A program made the translations under genes and the position numbers. From Acidobacteriota bacterium (lineage in GTDB: Bacteria; Acidobacteriota; Terriglobia; Bryobacterales; UBA6623): a stretch of 64,000 nucleotides of DNA. The DNA lies in assembly GCA_016125275.1 (NCBI GenBank), contig WGMB01000011.1, forward strand, positions 124,001 to 188,000. Reading direction: 5' to 3'. Shown here in pieces: positions 1 to 17,085 of this stretch (the stretch's first letter is position 1; every line of letters starts with the position of its first letter). Below the pieces are notes generated by a model, which saw only the letters and a list, made by a program, of their open reading frames with translations, had not been told where the DNA came from and ran no database searches.

Positions 1-3000
1 AGCCATCACAGCGAGCGGCTGGCCGTGGTCGGCTCCACTCCCGATGAGCTGCGCACGGCCCTGGCCGCCGCGCCGACGCGCTCGGTCGTCCCCGGACAGC
101 GTCCGCGCATCGCCTTCCTGTTCCCCGGCCAGGGCAGCCAGTCCGCCGGCATGGCGCGCGACCTGCTCGCCGCCGAGCCGGTCTTTCGGCAGTCGATCGA
201 GGCCTCCGAGGAGGCCTTCCGACCGCATGTCGAGTGGTCCCTGCGCGCGCTGCTCGAAGGCGACGACGAGAGCTGGACGACACGCATCGACCGCGTGCAG
301 CCGGCCCTGTTCGCGGTTCAGGTCGCCCTCGCCGCTTTGTGGAAGAGTTGGGGCGTCGTCCCCGACGCCGTCTGCGGCCACAGCATGGGCGAGATCGCCG
401 CCGCGCACGTCGCCGGAGCGCTTTCGCTCATTGACGCCGCCCGCATCATCTGTCGCCGAAGCCTGCTGTTGCGCCGCGTGGAAGGCCGGGCCGGCCTGCT
501 GCTGGCCGATCTCTCCGCCGAAGAAGCCCGTCAGGCCATCGCCGGCCACGACGAGCTCTGCATCGCCGGCGTCAACGGGCCGCGGACGACGCTGCTCGGC
601 GGCCCCGAGACGGCGCTCGACGCCCTGCTGCAGCACTTGACCGACCAGGGTGTCTTCGGCCGCCGGGTCAAGATCGGGACAGCGTCGCACACGCCGCAGA
701 TCGACGCTTTGGTTCCCGAGCTCACCGAAGCCTTCGCCGGCGTTCAGCCGAACCCGGCGACGGCCGCCTTCTACTCCACCGTCAGCGGCTCGGCGCAGCC
801 GGGCGAGCGCTGCGACGCGCGCTACTGGGTGGCCAACCTGCGCGAGCCCGTCGAGCTCTGGCAGGCTCTCCAAAGCATGGCTGCGGACGGTTACCGCCTG
901 TTCGTGGAGCTGAGCCCGCACCCCGTCCTGGCGCCTTCGATCGTCGACGGCCTGGGCGCCCTGGGGCTCGACGGCGCCGTGCTGCCGTCGCTGCGCCGGA
1001 GTGAACCCTCTCTGCAAACCCTGCTGGGAACGGCGGCGGACCTCTACACTCGCGGCCAAAGCCTGCGCTGGAGCGCCCTGGCGCCGGCGGGACGCCCGAT
1101 CGCCCTGCCCAGCTACCCCTGGCAGCGCCGCCGCTATTGGGTCGAAGCCGCCGCTGACTCCTGGCGCGGCTTGGGCCCCAAGCCCTTGCTAGGGGATCAC
1201 CGGCTCTACTCGGGCCAGCCCGGGACTCACCTCTGGGATCTCGAGCTCAGCCTCGAACGCCTGCCTTATCTGGCCGACCACCAGGTCGAGGGCGCGGCGG
1301 TCGTTCCCGGCGCGTTCTACCTGTCTGTCGCGGCGCAGGCGGCGGCAACCGTCTTCGAAGGGCCGGTGGCGGTCCGCAACGCGGTCTTCCAGCAACTGTT
1401 GACCGTGCCGGCCGAAGGCGCCGTCACGCTGCAACTGACCGTCCGGCGGCTTTCCGCCGGCGAGGCCGAGTTCCAGTTTTCCAGCCTGCACGGCGACGCC
1501 TGGACGCCCCACGCCGCGGGCCGGGTGGAGCAGGCGGCGAACGCCTCCGCGCCCAATCCGCTCGACTTGGCCGCCATCCGAGCCCGCTGCCCCGAGCGGA
1601 TCCCCGGGGCTGCCTTCTACCGGGCTCTGGCCGCGGCCGGACTCGGCTACGGCCCGTCCTTCCAGGGCGTGGCGGAGCTGTGGCGCGGCGACGGCGAGGC
1701 CTTGGCGCGTATCGCCACGCCGGCCGGCCTCGGCGCCCGAGAGCTGCACCCGGCCGTGATCGACGCCTGCTTCCAGGCCCTGGGCGCGGCTCTGTCCGGC
1801 GCCGACGAGGGGCTCTACCTGCCGGTCGGCGCGGCGACGGTTCGCCGCTTGGGCGACGGCGCCGAAGAGCTTTGGGCCTACGCTCGGCGCACGGGCGCGG
1901 ACCCCGTCGAGGGCGACCTGCAACTGGCCGACGAGCAGGGACGCGTGGTCTTCGAGACCCAGGGCTTCGCGCTCCAGCGGCTGGCGGCGTCGGCCGCCCC
2001 GGACGCCGACGCCTCGTTGTTCTATGAGGTCGCCTGGCGTCCTCAGCCCGCCCAGCCCCAAATCAGCGAACCCCAGGCAGCGGGCGCCTGGCTGTTGCTG
2101 GGCGACGGCCCCGATGGCCTCGCCGCCGCTCTTGCAAGCCGCGGCGCCCGCTGCTTGGACGCCTGGCCCGATACGCTGGCCGAGATAAGCCACATCGTCT
2201 TTCTGGCCGCCGGTCCGGCCCAATCCGCGGAGGCGGCTCTCGCAGAGTCCGTGGCGCTGCTCGGCGTGATCCAGAAGCTGTTGCAGGCGGGCCTGCGCGA
2301 CCTCCCGCGGCTGTTCGTGGCCACCCGCGGCGCCCAGGGCGACCTGCGGCAAGGCGACGCGCCCGTCGCGCCCGCCCATGCCGCGCTGTGGGGGCTGGCG
2401 CGAACCGCCGCGCTGGAGCATCCCGAGCTGGGCCTGCACTGCATTGACCTGGACGCCGAACCCGGCCCCCAGGACGCCGTCCGCTTGGCCGACGAACTGC
2501 TGCGCGGCGGCGACGAAGGGCAGGTGACCCTGCGCGGCGCCGAGCGCCGGGTCGCCCGCCTGACCCGTTGGGCGCCCTCCTCGGCGACCTCCGTGCGACC
2601 CGCCGGCGACGCCGCCTTTCGCCTGGAGATCGACCAGCCGGGCATTCTCGACGAGTTGCGGCTGCGCGAAACCTCCCGCGTTCCGCCCGGCCCCGGGGAG
2701 GTCGAGATCGAGGTCCGCGCCGCCGGCCTCAACTTTCTGGACGTGCTCTCGGCCATGGGCCTCAAGCCCGACGGCAGCGCCGTGATGCTCGGCGGCGAGT
2801 GCGCCGGCGTGGTCGTCGCCGTGGGCGAAGGGGTCGAGGAGTGGCGGCCCGGCGACGCCGTGCTCGCCATCGGCCCCAGTTGCTTCGGGCGCTACGTCAC
2901 CACCCGCTCGGCCTTCGCCGCGCCCAAGCCCGCGAACCTCAGCTTCGAGGAGGCCGCCGCCGTCCCGGCCGTCTTCCTGACGGTGTGGCTCGCGCTGATC

Positions 3001-4844
3001 GAGGTCGGCCGCCTGCAACCCGGCGAGCGCATCCTCATCCACTCGGCCTCCGGCGGCACCGGCCTGGCCGCCGTGCAGCTCGCCCAGCGCTGCGGCGCGG
3101 AGATCTTCGCCACCGCCGGCAGCGAGTCCAAGCGAGAGTTTCTGCGCTCCCTGGGCATCCGCCACGTGATGGACTCCCGCTCGCTGGCCTTCGCCGAGCA
3201 GATCCAAGAGATCACCGGCGGCCAGGGCGTGGACATTGTGCTGAACTCCCTGGCCGGCGCCGCCATCGAGAAGGGCGTCTCCGTGCTGGCGCCCTACGGA
3301 CGCTTTCTCGAGATCGGCAAGCGCGACATCTACTCCGACCACAAACTGGGGCTGCTGCCGTTCCGCAACAGCCTGACGTTCTCGGCGGTGGACTTGGCCG
3401 GCATGACCGTGCGCCGGCCCGCCGCGGTCTCCAAGCTCCTGCGCGAGATCTCCGCCGAGCTCGCCGCAGGCAGCCTTCGGCCGCTGCCCTGTACGGCCTT
3501 CCCGATCTCCCAGGCCGCCGAAGCCTTCCACACCATGGCCCAGGCCAAGCACGTCGGCAAGATCGTCCTGACGACGCCCGACGCCGCCGCCACGCCCATC
3601 GAAGCCGCCGCGGCGCAGTCGCCCATCCGGCCCGACGCCTCCTATCTCGTCACCGGCGGGCTCGGCGGCCTCGGCCTGACCGTCACCAGATGGCTGGTCG
3701 AGCAGCGCGCCCGCCATGTGGTGGTGGCCGGACGGCGTCCCCCGGACGCCGCCGCGGAGGCTCGCCTCGCTGAGCTGCGCTCGCTCGGCGCGAACATTGT
3801 CGTCAGCCAGACCGACATCGCCGACCGCGGTCAAGTCGCTGCAATGCTCTCCCGCATCGCCGCCGAGCTGCCGCCGCTGCGCGGGGTCTTCCACGCCGCC
3901 GCCGTGCTCGACGACGCCGTTCTGTCGCGCATCAGCCCGGATTCGGTCGCCCGCGTCTTCGCCCCCAAGGCCGGCGGCGCCTGGAACCTCCACGAGCTCA
4001 CCCAGTCCGCACCGCTCGACCACTTCGTGCTGTTCTCCTCCGCCGCGGCCGTGCTCGGCTCGCCGGGCCAGGCGCACTACACCGCGGCCAACGCCTACCT
4101 CGACGCCTTGGCCCTGCATCGCCGCAGCCAGGGCCTGTCCGCGCTGAGCGTCAACTGGGGCCCTTGGGCCGAAGTGGGCCTCGCCGCCCAGTCCGAAAAG
4201 CGCGGCGAACGGCTGGCCGCCATGGGCATCGGCAGCCTCAGCCCACAGCAGGGGCTCGACGCCTTGCAACGGCTGATGCAGTCCGGGGCGGCCCAGGCGA
4301 CCGTGATGCCGTTCAACCTGCGGCATTGGCGTCAGGTGCTGCCGGCGGCGGCGGGCCTGCCGCTATACGCCGAGCTGATGGAGGGCTTGTCGAGCGAGGA
4401 GGAAGGCCGCCAGGAGTCGTCGAAGTTCCGCGCCGAGCTGCTGGCCGCCAAGCCGTCCGCGCGCCGGGCCCTGCTGGAGCGCCATCTGGCCGAGCAGATC
4501 GCCCAGGTCCTGCGGACCTCGCCCGACCGCATCACCAAGGACACGCCGTTCAACGCCCTGGGGCTGGACTCCCTGATGGGCCTCGAGTTGCGCAACCGCT
4601 TGGAGCGCAGCCTCGGCGCGGGTCTGCCGGCCACCATGGTCTGGAGCCACCCCACCATCGCCGCCCTCGCGCCGCACTTGGCCGCCAAGATGGACGCGCC
4701 CTTGGAGGACGCCGTCGGCGAGCCCGCGCCGCCTGCGGCCGAGCCCGAGCCGGAGCCCGCCGCCGAGATCGACGAGCTGTCAGACCAGGACGCCGCCGAC
4801 CTGCTCGCCGAAAAGCTCGCCGCCCTGGAGAGCGAATTCCTGCA

Positions 4845-4848
<4 letters not shown>
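1..4848 (+). CDS. Type I polyketide synthase, 5'-truncated: AT-DH-ER-KR-ACP (fully reducing module)
   Basis: The reading frame is open from base 1, so the KS and anything before it lie outside the window. Domains seen in order: acyltransferase (FPGQGSQ near 120; GHSMGE, active Ser codon 382-384), dehydratase (HxxxGxxxxP with His at 1279-1281, then IDACFQ near 1760), enoylreductase (about 2640-3560, NADPH loop SASGGTG), ketoreductase (about 3640-4170, TGGLGGLG, LDD at 3907-3915, Tyr in QAHYTAAN) and ACP (GLDSL, phosphopantetheine Ser codon 4570-4572). A full KR-DH-ER set means the beta-carbon is reduced to methylene. The AT has TASH (679-690) where malonyl-ATs usually have HAFH, so a methylmalonyl extender is possible. 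The acidic helical C-terminus looks like a docking segment for the next PKS. The stop overlaps the next start as ATGA, so the two are translationally coupled. Confidence 0.95.
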
Positions 4849-10978
<6,130 letters not shown>

Positions 10979-10979
<1 letters not shown>

Positions 10980-11890
10980 TGGACGCCGTCTGGGAAATTC
11001 CGTTCGCGCTGGCCTCGTTCGTCTTCTACAAGGTCATGCGGGTCATCATGCGCTGCCTGGTGATGCTCAACTCGCACATGAAGGGCCGCAAGGGCTACGC
11101 CTGGGGCGTCGTCTCGGCCGAGCCGCTGCAGTTGAAGATCGCGCTGCCCGCACTGATGACCACTGCGCCCCGTTGGAACACGCATGCCATCATCGGCGGG
11201 GCCGGACCCTTCCACGTCGAGCGGACCATCAGCTTCGACGTGGCCGCCCTGCAAGCCTCCGCCGGCTCCTGGACCGTCGTTCTCTACTCCTTCCCTTGGC
11301 AGCGTTTCGCGGGGATGCTGGGCTCCATCGACGGCCCCTTCGAGGACCGCTGGCGGACCCTCGAGCTGCCGCCCGGAACCTACAACGCCGTCGCCCGCCT
11401 CTATCGCCGCGCCGAGACCATTGCGTTGCCGGAGATCCGCATCGACGGCGAGCCCGCCATCGCCGGCCGTCCCGTGGACCCGCGCACCAACGACTTCTAC
11501 TTCGACCTGCCGCGCCGCCGCGGCCTGTTCTACCTCTGCCTGCACTTCTACATCTACACGTTCCTGCGGGTCGGAGCCCCCCGCTGGCTCATCGAGCCTG
11601 AGCTGCTGCCCATGGGCAACCCGGAAACCGTCTTCAAGTACGGCGCCGTCAAGCGCGGCGAGGCGCTGGCCTTCCACATTCCGCCGGCCGTCCTAGCCCA
11701 GCACGACGTCTACTTTACGCTGTACACTCGCGACAGCTTTCCGGCTCTCTGGCATCCCATCGCCGAACCCGAAAGCCGCACCGAACCCGTGGCCGAATCC
11801 GGCTTCTACCTGCTCCGCCTGCACGCCCTCTCGCACGCCGCCGACCGGGCCGCCGCCGGCCAAGTCCGCATCGAGACGCTTCGCCGATGA
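10979..11890 (+). CDS. Conserved protein of unknown function downstream of the olefin PKS (possibly DUF6208-like)
   Basis: The ATG shares a base with the PKS stop (TGATG), giving 303 residues. The first 30 residues include a hydrophobic stretch (IPFALASFVFYKVMRVIM) that may anchor it to a membrane. The rest is a mixed, probably beta-rich domain with the conserved-looking patches PRWNTHAIIG, YSFPWQRF, TNDFYFDLP and HFYIYTFLRV, the last possibly a second membrane-associated segment. I recognise no catalytic motif. From memory it resembles cyanobacterial DUF6208-type proteins, which I could not check. Its place between the synthase and the transporter, with overlaps on both sides, suggests a role in handling or localising the hydrophobic product. 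That is inference. Confidence 0.85.
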
Positions 11891-12573
11891 CCCCCGATAT
11901 CATTACGCTCCAAGGCGTCTCCAAGCGCTACGAAGGCAAACGTCAGGTGTCGGCGCTCGACGCCGTCGATCTGCGCATTGCGAAGGGCGAGATGGTGTCG
12001 CTGGTCGGCCCCTCGGGCTCGGGCAAGTCCACCCTGCTGAATCTGATCGGGGGCCTCGACCGGCCCAGCGAAGGCGACATCTCGGTCGACGGCGTGCTGC
12101 TGCGCGGCATCTCCGACAACGAGCTCACCTGCATCCGGCGCGACAAGATCGGATTCATCTTCCAGTTCTTCCACCTGCTGCCGACGCTTTCGTGCCTGGA
12201 AAACGTCTCGCTGCCCCTGCACCTGAGGGGCTGGCCCGCGGCCAAGATCAGCGAGCGCGCCCGCGAGCTGCTGGCGCTCGTCAAGCTCGACAAGCGCCTC
12301 GACCACTTGCCCGAAGAGCTCTCCGGCGGCGAGCGCCAGCGCGTCGCCATCGCCCGGGCCTTGTCGGTCTATCCCCCGATTCTGCTCGCTGACGAGCCCA
12401 CCGGCAACCTCGACTCTCACACCGGGGCGGACATCCTCGGCCTGATCCGGGAGCTCCACGAGCGGCTCGGCGCCACCATCTTGATCGTCACGCACGACCG
12501 CGGCGTGGCCGAGAGCTGTCCGCGCCGCATAGCCCTCAAGGACGGCCGCATCGTCAAGGACGAGCGCGCATGA
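11887..12573 (+). CDS. ABC transporter ATP-binding protein, LolD/MacB family
   Basis: This 228-residue ATPase has Walker A GPSGSGKST at residues 41-49, the signature LSGGERQRVAIARAL from residue 145, Walker B with catalytic Glu in LLADEPTGNLD near 167-177, and the H-loop in VTHDRG. Length and motifs fit the LolD/MacB/FtsE type, which energises FtsX-like permeases to extract lipidic substrates from the inner membrane or work periplasmic partners, not the classical import type. ATGA overlap couples it to the gene before, and its stop overlaps the permease start. Its partners are the permease, LolA-like protein and barrel that follow. Confidence 0.95.
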   Translation: MTPDIITLQGVSKRYEGKRQVSALDAVDLRIAKGEMVSLVGPSGSGKSTLLNLIGGLDRPSEGDISVDGVLLRGISDNELTCIRRDKIGFIFQFFHLLPTLSCLENVSLPLHLRGWPAAKISERARELLALVKLDKRLDHLPEELSGGERQRVAIARALSVYPPILLADEPTGNLDSHTGADILGLIRELHERLGATILIVTHDRGVAESCPRRIALKDGRIVKDERA

Positions 12574-15122
12574 TTCTGCTCCGGCTCATCAGTTGGCAGT
12601 ACGTCCGCAAGCACCTGCTGCGGACAGCGCTCACCATGGCCGGCATCGTGCTCGGAGTCGCCGTCTTCGTCGGCATGCACACGGCCAACCAGTCCGTGCT
12701 GACGGCCTTCAACAAGACCGTCGACCGCATCGCCGGCGCCACCCAGCTCCAGATCACGGCGGGCGAATCGGGTTTCGACGAGGAAGTCCTCGAACGCGTC
12801 CAGGCCAACCCCGACGTCCGCGTGGCGGTGCCCGTCATCGAAGCCGTCGTCAACCTCGGGCTGAGCTCCGGCGGCAACATCCTCGTGCTCGCCGTCGACA
12901 TGACCGGCGACCGCAGCCTGCGCGACTACGACCTCGAGGACGGCGACGACGCCTTCATCGAAGACCCGCTCATCTTTATCGCCCAGCCCGACTCGCTGAT
13001 GATCACCCGCGAGCTGGCCGCCGCCAACAACCTGCAAATCGACTCCCGGCTCACCCTCGACGCCATGGACGGCCCGCGCACCTTCACCGTCCGCGGCATC
13101 ATGAAGTCCAGCGGCCTCGCCAGCGCCTTCGGCGGCAACCTCGCCGTCATGGACATCTACGCCGCCCAGATGGTCTTTGGGCGGGGCCGCAAGTTCGACC
13201 GCATCGACCTGGCCGCCGCCGAAGGCGTGCCGATCGACCGCTTGCGAGCCGAGCTGAGCGCCGAGCTGGGCCCGGGCTTCGAGGTCGAGCCCCCCAGCGC
13301 CCGCGGCAAGCAATTCGAATCCTTGTCGAGCGTCTACGGCATGCTGGCGAACATCACCAGCCTGTTCGCGCTCTTCATCGGGATGTTCATCATCTACAAC
13401 TCGTTCGCCATCGCCGTCACCCAGCGCCGCACCGAGATCGGCGTCCTGCGCGCCTTGGGCGCCGGCCGAGGACAGATCCAGACGCTGTTTCTGGCTGAGA
13501 GCGCCGTTCTCGGGCTCCTCGGCGCGGCCATCGGCGTCCTGTGCGGACTGCTCATCGCCCGGGCCATTTCGGCCTCGCTCGGCGACTTCTTGGGCGAGGT
13601 CTACGGCGTGGCCCAGAAGGCCGACGAGGTCTCTTCCGATCCCCGCTTGCTGCTGGGGGCGCTGGGCATGGGCGTCGTCACCAGCTTGATTGCGGCTTGG
13701 ATTCCAGCCCGCGCGGCCGCCGCGATCGACCCCGTGCGGGCCTTACAGAAGGGCGGCTATCAGTCGCTCTCGCAGGGCGAGAACCGCCTGCGCCGGCGGA
13801 TCGCGCTGGCCTTGTTTGCGGTAGTGCTGGGCTGCCTGTTCTTCTCGCAGAACCGGATCGTGTTCTACACCGGCTACTTTCTGGCCGTGGCCGCCGGGCT
13901 GTTGTTGGTTCCAGCCATGGCCCTGGCGCTGAGCAAGGCGCTGCGCCCCGTGATGAAGGCGTTGCGGCCGGTGGAGGGCGCGCTGGCGGCCGACAGCCTC
14001 ATCCAAGCGCCCCGCCGCACCTCCGGCGCGGTCTCCGCCCTGGCCCTGTCGATCGCCCTGGTCATCTCGCTCGGCGGCATGGCCCGCGCCAGCTACAACG
14101 CCATCGACGAGTGGATGCGCATCGCCTTCAATCCCGATATGTTCCTGGCCCCCACCCAGAACATCACCGACCGCGCCTTCCGCTTCCCCGCCTCCTTCGC
14201 CGAGCAGGTGAGAGAGATTCCAGGCGTCGCCTACACCCAGGTCGTCCGCAACACCCGCGTGGCCTACCAGGGCTCGCCCGTCATGCTCATCTCCATCGAC
14301 ATCGGCAACCTCCGGCCCGAATCCTTTCTGCCGGCCGTACAGGGCGACAGCGCCGCCATGTACCGCTTGGCCGCCGAAGGCCGGGGCTGCATCGTGTCTG
14401 ACAACTTCGCCGAGCTCTACCACGTCGGCTACGACGAGCCCCTCACTCTCAACGCCCCCGACGGTCCGCTGACGCTGCCCGTGGTCGGCATCGTGCGGGA
14501 TTACAGCGACCAGAAGGGCTCGGTTCTCATCGACCGCGAAGTCTACAAACAGCATTGGAACGACGACTCGGTGAACCTCGTCCGGATCTACAAGGACGAC
14601 GCCGTGACCGCTCCCGAGCTCCGACGCCGCATCGAGCAGACCCTGGCCGGCAAGACGCGCTTCTTCCTGTTCGCCAACGCCGACCTGAAGGCCTATATCG
14701 TTCGGATCACCGACCAGTGGTTCGGGCTCACCTATATCCAGCTCGCCGTCGCCGTGCTGGTGGCCGTGCTGGGCATCATCAACACGCTCACGGTGTCGAT
14801 CACCGATCGTCGCCGCGAGCTCGGGGTCTTGCAGGCCGTGGGGGCCTTGCGCAACCAAGTCCGCCGGACGATCTGGATGGAAGCCGCCGCCATCGGCGTG
14901 ATCGGACTGGCGATCGGCTGGGGCTTTGGCGCCGCCGCTCTTTGGTATAGCCTGGAGATGTCCGCTCGCGACATCGCCGGGCTGCGGCTCGACTACAGCT
15001 ACCCCTGGACCATGGCCGCTGGCCTCTTTCCGGTCATCCTGGGGGCCGCGCTGTTCGCGGCGCTGGGGCCGGCCGAGCAGGCCGTGCGCGGCAGCCTGGT
15101 GGAGGCGTTGGAATATGAGTAG
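12570..15122 (+). CDS. ABC transporter permease, duplicated FtsX/MacB-like
   Basis: The protein has 850 residues and two FtsX-type halves. An N-terminal membrane helix (TALTMAGIVLGVAVFVGM) is followed by a large periplasmic domain, then membrane helices at about 260-355 ending the first half, further helices near 415-445, a second periplasmic domain, and a final FtsX block at about 720-845. The TEIGVLRALGA and RELGVLQAVGA loops mark the two ATPase-coupling regions. The duplicated layout is typical of the COG0577 family and differs from the single-half LolC/LolE subunits. Such permeases push lipidic or amphipathic substrates toward a periplasmic carrier. ATGA overlap joins it to the ATPase, and the next gene starts inside its last codons. 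Confidence 0.93.
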   Translation: MILLRLISWQYVRKHLLRTALTMAGIVLGVAVFVGMHTANQSVLTAFNKTVDRIAGATQLQITAGESGFDEEVLERVQANPDVRVAVPVIEAVVNLGLSSGGNILVLAVDMTGDRSLRDYDLEDGDDAFIEDPLIFIAQPDSLMITRELAAANNLQIDSRLTLDAMDGPRTFTVRGIMKSSGLASAFGGNLAVMDIYAAQMVFGRGRKFDRIDLAAAEGVPIDRLRAELSAELGPGFEVEPPSARGKQFESLSSVYGMLANITSLFALFIGMFIIYNSFAIAVTQRRTEIGVLRALGAGRGQIQTLFLAESAVLGLLGAAIGVLCGLLIARAISASLGDFLGEVYGVAQKADEVSSDPRLLLGALGMGVVTSLIAAWIPARAAAAIDPVRALQKGGYQSLSQGENRLRRRIALALFAVVLGCLFFSQNRIVFYTGYFLAVAAGLLLVPAMALALSKALRPVMKALRPVEGALAADSLIQAPRRTSGAVSALALSIALVISLGGMARASYNAIDEWMRIAFNPDMFLAPTQNITDRAFRFPASFAEQVREIPGVAYTQVVRNTRVAYQGSPVMLISIDIGNLRPESFLPAVQGDSAAMYRLAAEGRGCIVSDNFAELYHVGYDEPLTLNAPDGPLTLPVVGIVRDYSDQKGSVLIDREVYKQHWNDDSVNLVRIYKDDAVTAPELRRRIEQTLAGKTRFFLFANADLKAYIVRITDQWFGLTYIQLAVAVLVAVLGIINTLTVSITDRRRELGVLQAVGALRNQVRRTIWMEAAAIGVIGLAIGWGFGAAALWYSLEMSARDIAGLRLDYSYPWTMAAGLFPVILGAALFAALGPAEQAVRGSLVEALEYE

Positions 15123-15864
15123 GCTGCTGCCTCTGTTGTTGCTCGCCGCGACTGCGTTCGCCCAGGACGCCCGCCAGATCGTCGAGCGCTCCCAGTCCCG
15201 CCATCGCTCCGACTCCCAGCAGTACGAAGGGGTCCTGAAGGTCTTCAACCCCAACGGTAAGAACAGCGAGAAGCGCTGGAAGTTTTCGCGCCTGGGCGAC
15301 TACGGCGCCAGCAAGGCCCTGCTGCGCTTCGTCAGCCCGCCCGAGGTCAAGGGCGTGGCGCTGCTGATCGTCAACCACCCGGACAAGGCCAGCGACCAGT
15401 GGATGTGGCTGCCGGAGTTGCAGCGTGACCGCCGCGTCGCCCTCCAGGACCGCTCCACGCGCTTCTTCGGCACGGACTTCAGCTACGAAGACCTCGAGGA
15501 GCGCGACGTGGACCAGAGTGACTACAAGCTCCTGGGCGAGGAGACCGTCGACGGCCAGGCCTGCTGGAAGATCGAGTCGACGCCTCGCAAGGGCAAGTCT
15601 TCGCAATACGACCGGACCGTGCTGTGGATCCGAAAGGACATCGAGTTCCCGGTGCAGTACGAGATGTACGTGAAGGGCCAACTGGTCCGCAAGCTGCACC
15701 ACGGCAAGGTCCAGCAGGTCGACGGCGTCTGGTCGTCGCTGGAGCTCGAGATGACCGACCTGCGCCGCAAGGGCCGCACGATCCTCGAGCTCGACAAGCT
15801 GCAGTACAACGCACCCTTGAAAGACGAGTCGTTCACGCTCCAGGCGTTGCGGCGAGGCGAATGA
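15115..15864 (+). CDS. LolA-like outer-membrane lipoprotein-sorting family protein
   Basis: The chosen ATG lies eight bases inside the permease gene and gives 249 residues beginning with a clean signal peptide (MSRLLPLLLLAATAFA, cut before QDA). The mature part matches the LolA-like family usually annotated as outer membrane lipoprotein-sorting protein: an early RQIVERSQ segment, long antiparallel beta strands, and the conserved-looking patches DQWMWLPELQR, FFGTDFSYEDL and WIRKDIEFPVQYE. LolA-fold proteins hold acyl chains in a hydrophobic cavity and shuttle them across the periplasm. Between a permease and a barrel in one operon, the simplest reading is a periplasmic shuttle for the operon's own product. 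Confidence 0.9.
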   Translation: MSRLLPLLLLAATAFAQDARQIVERSQSRHRSDSQQYEGVLKVFNPNGKNSEKRWKFSRLGDYGASKALLRFVSPPEVKGVALLIVNHPDKASDQWMWLPELQRDRRVALQDRSTRFFGTDFSYEDLEERDVDQSDYKLLGEETVDGQACWKIESTPRKGKSSQYDRTVLWIRKDIEFPVQYEMYVKGQLVRKLHHGKVQQVDGVWSSLELEMTDLRRKGRTILELDKLQYNAPLKDESFTLQALRRGE

Positions 15865-17081
15865 GAACGGCGGCTCTCACCTTGCTGCTGGCGTCTGCGC
15901 TGGCCGGCCAGAGCTTCGACCAGCGCGGCTACCTGGACCTGCGCACGACGCTCTATCCCCAGACCGCGCCCAACGACGCCGGCCAAGTCATCGGCGACGG
16001 CCTGTTCCGCTACGAGGCCTCCTCCAAGCTCACGCCCTGGCTGCGCGTGAACGGGGCCTTCGACGCCCGTACCGACTCGCACCATCAGACCGAGCGCAGC
16101 CTGCGCTTCGACTGGCAGGACCGAGGCTTCCAGCGCCCCACCTTCTCCTTCCGCCGCTTCTCGGCCACCGCCTACAAGGGGCCGGTGACCTTCGACATCG
16201 GCAAGCAGCTCATCCGCTGGGGCAAGACAGACATCCTCAACCCGCTCGACCGCTTTGCGCCGAGGGATTTCCTCAACGTCACCGACAACGACTTTCTGGG
16301 CGTGCTCGCCGCCCGGCTGACCGTGGAGGAAGGGCCGCATACCGTGGAGCTGGTGCTGCAGCCGCGTTTCACCCCCAGCCGTACGCCGCTGATCAATCAG
16401 CGCTGGGTGGTGCTGCCGCAGGAGCTGCAACAAGGCCCCACGCCCGTCAGCCAGGGCGCCCCCTACATCCCCGGCGGCGTGCAGGCCGGCGCCCGCTGGA
16501 GCTACCGCGGCGACGGGTATGACATGACGCTGGCCTTCTACGAGGGCAACAACCATCTGCCCCAGGTCGCCGGCCGCCAGCTCTCGGACCGCATCGAGCT
16601 CTACAACCGCTTTGCGCAGATGCGCATGTACGGCATGGCCGGCGCCATCCCCTTGCGCTGGTTCACCATCAAGGGCGAAGGCGGACTGTTCACCACCGAG
16701 AGCGACTACGCCGACAGCTACGCCCTCTACGTGGTGCAGCTCGAACGGCCCGTGGGCGAATGGCTGTTTGTCGGGGGCTACTCGGGCGAGCAGGTCACCC
16801 GTCGCCGCACCACCCAGGATTTCGCGCCTGACCGGGGCCTGGGCCGGGCCTTTCTAATGCGGGCGCAGTATACGATCGACCCGAACCGCTCCATCTACGC
16901 CGAAGCCGCCATCCGCCAGAACGGCGACGGCGCCTGGATCAAGAGCGAGTACACCCAGACGCTCTCAACGCACTGGCAGGCCCGCGCCAGCTTCAGCCTG
17001 GTCCGCGGCGCCGCGAACGACTTCATCGGCCAGTACCGGCTCAACTCCAACGCCATCCTGGCGCTGCGCTACAGCTTTTAG
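15861..17081 (+). CDS. Outer-membrane beta-barrel protein (DUF1302/alginate-export-like)
   Basis: ATGA overlaps the LolA-like gene; 406 residues. A signal peptide (MRTAALTLLLASALA) is followed by alternating amphipathic beta strands throughout. The C-terminus ends in a strand closing with Phe (AILALRYSF), the usual barrel-assembly signal. The pattern GKQLIRWGKTDILNPLDRFAPRDF is characteristic of the DUF1302-like porins that often accompany LolA-like proteins and COG0577 permeases. It is the last gene of the seven-gene run and would give the pathway an outer-membrane exit. Only four bases separate its stop from the convergent cytochrome gene, and I see no terminator there. Confidence 0.88.
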   Translation: MRTAALTLLLASALAGQSFDQRGYLDLRTTLYPQTAPNDAGQVIGDGLFRYEASSKLTPWLRVNGAFDARTDSHHQTERSLRFDWQDRGFQRPTFSFRRFSATAYKGPVTFDIGKQLIRWGKTDILNPLDRFAPRDFLNVTDNDFLGVLAARLTVEEGPHTVELVLQPRFTPSRTPLINQRWVVLPQELQQGPTPVSQGAPYIPGGVQAGARWSYRGDGYDMTLAFYEGNNHLPQVAGRQLSDRIELYNRFAQMRMYGMAGAIPLRWFTIKGEGGLFTTESDYADSYALYVVQLERPVGEWLFVGGYSGEQVTRRRTTQDFAPDRGLGRAFLMRAQYTIDPNRSIYAEAAIRQNGDGAWIKSEYTQTLSTHWQARASFSLVRGAANDFIGQYRLNSNAILALRYSF

Positions 17082-17085
17082 CGAG

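Noticed and set aside
1189-4326. 1045-codon open frame on the minus strand opposite the first PKS
   Set aside because: Low-complexity Gly/Ala/Gln/Arg translation with no motif, lying opposite a clear PKS in GC-rich DNA; a shadow frame.
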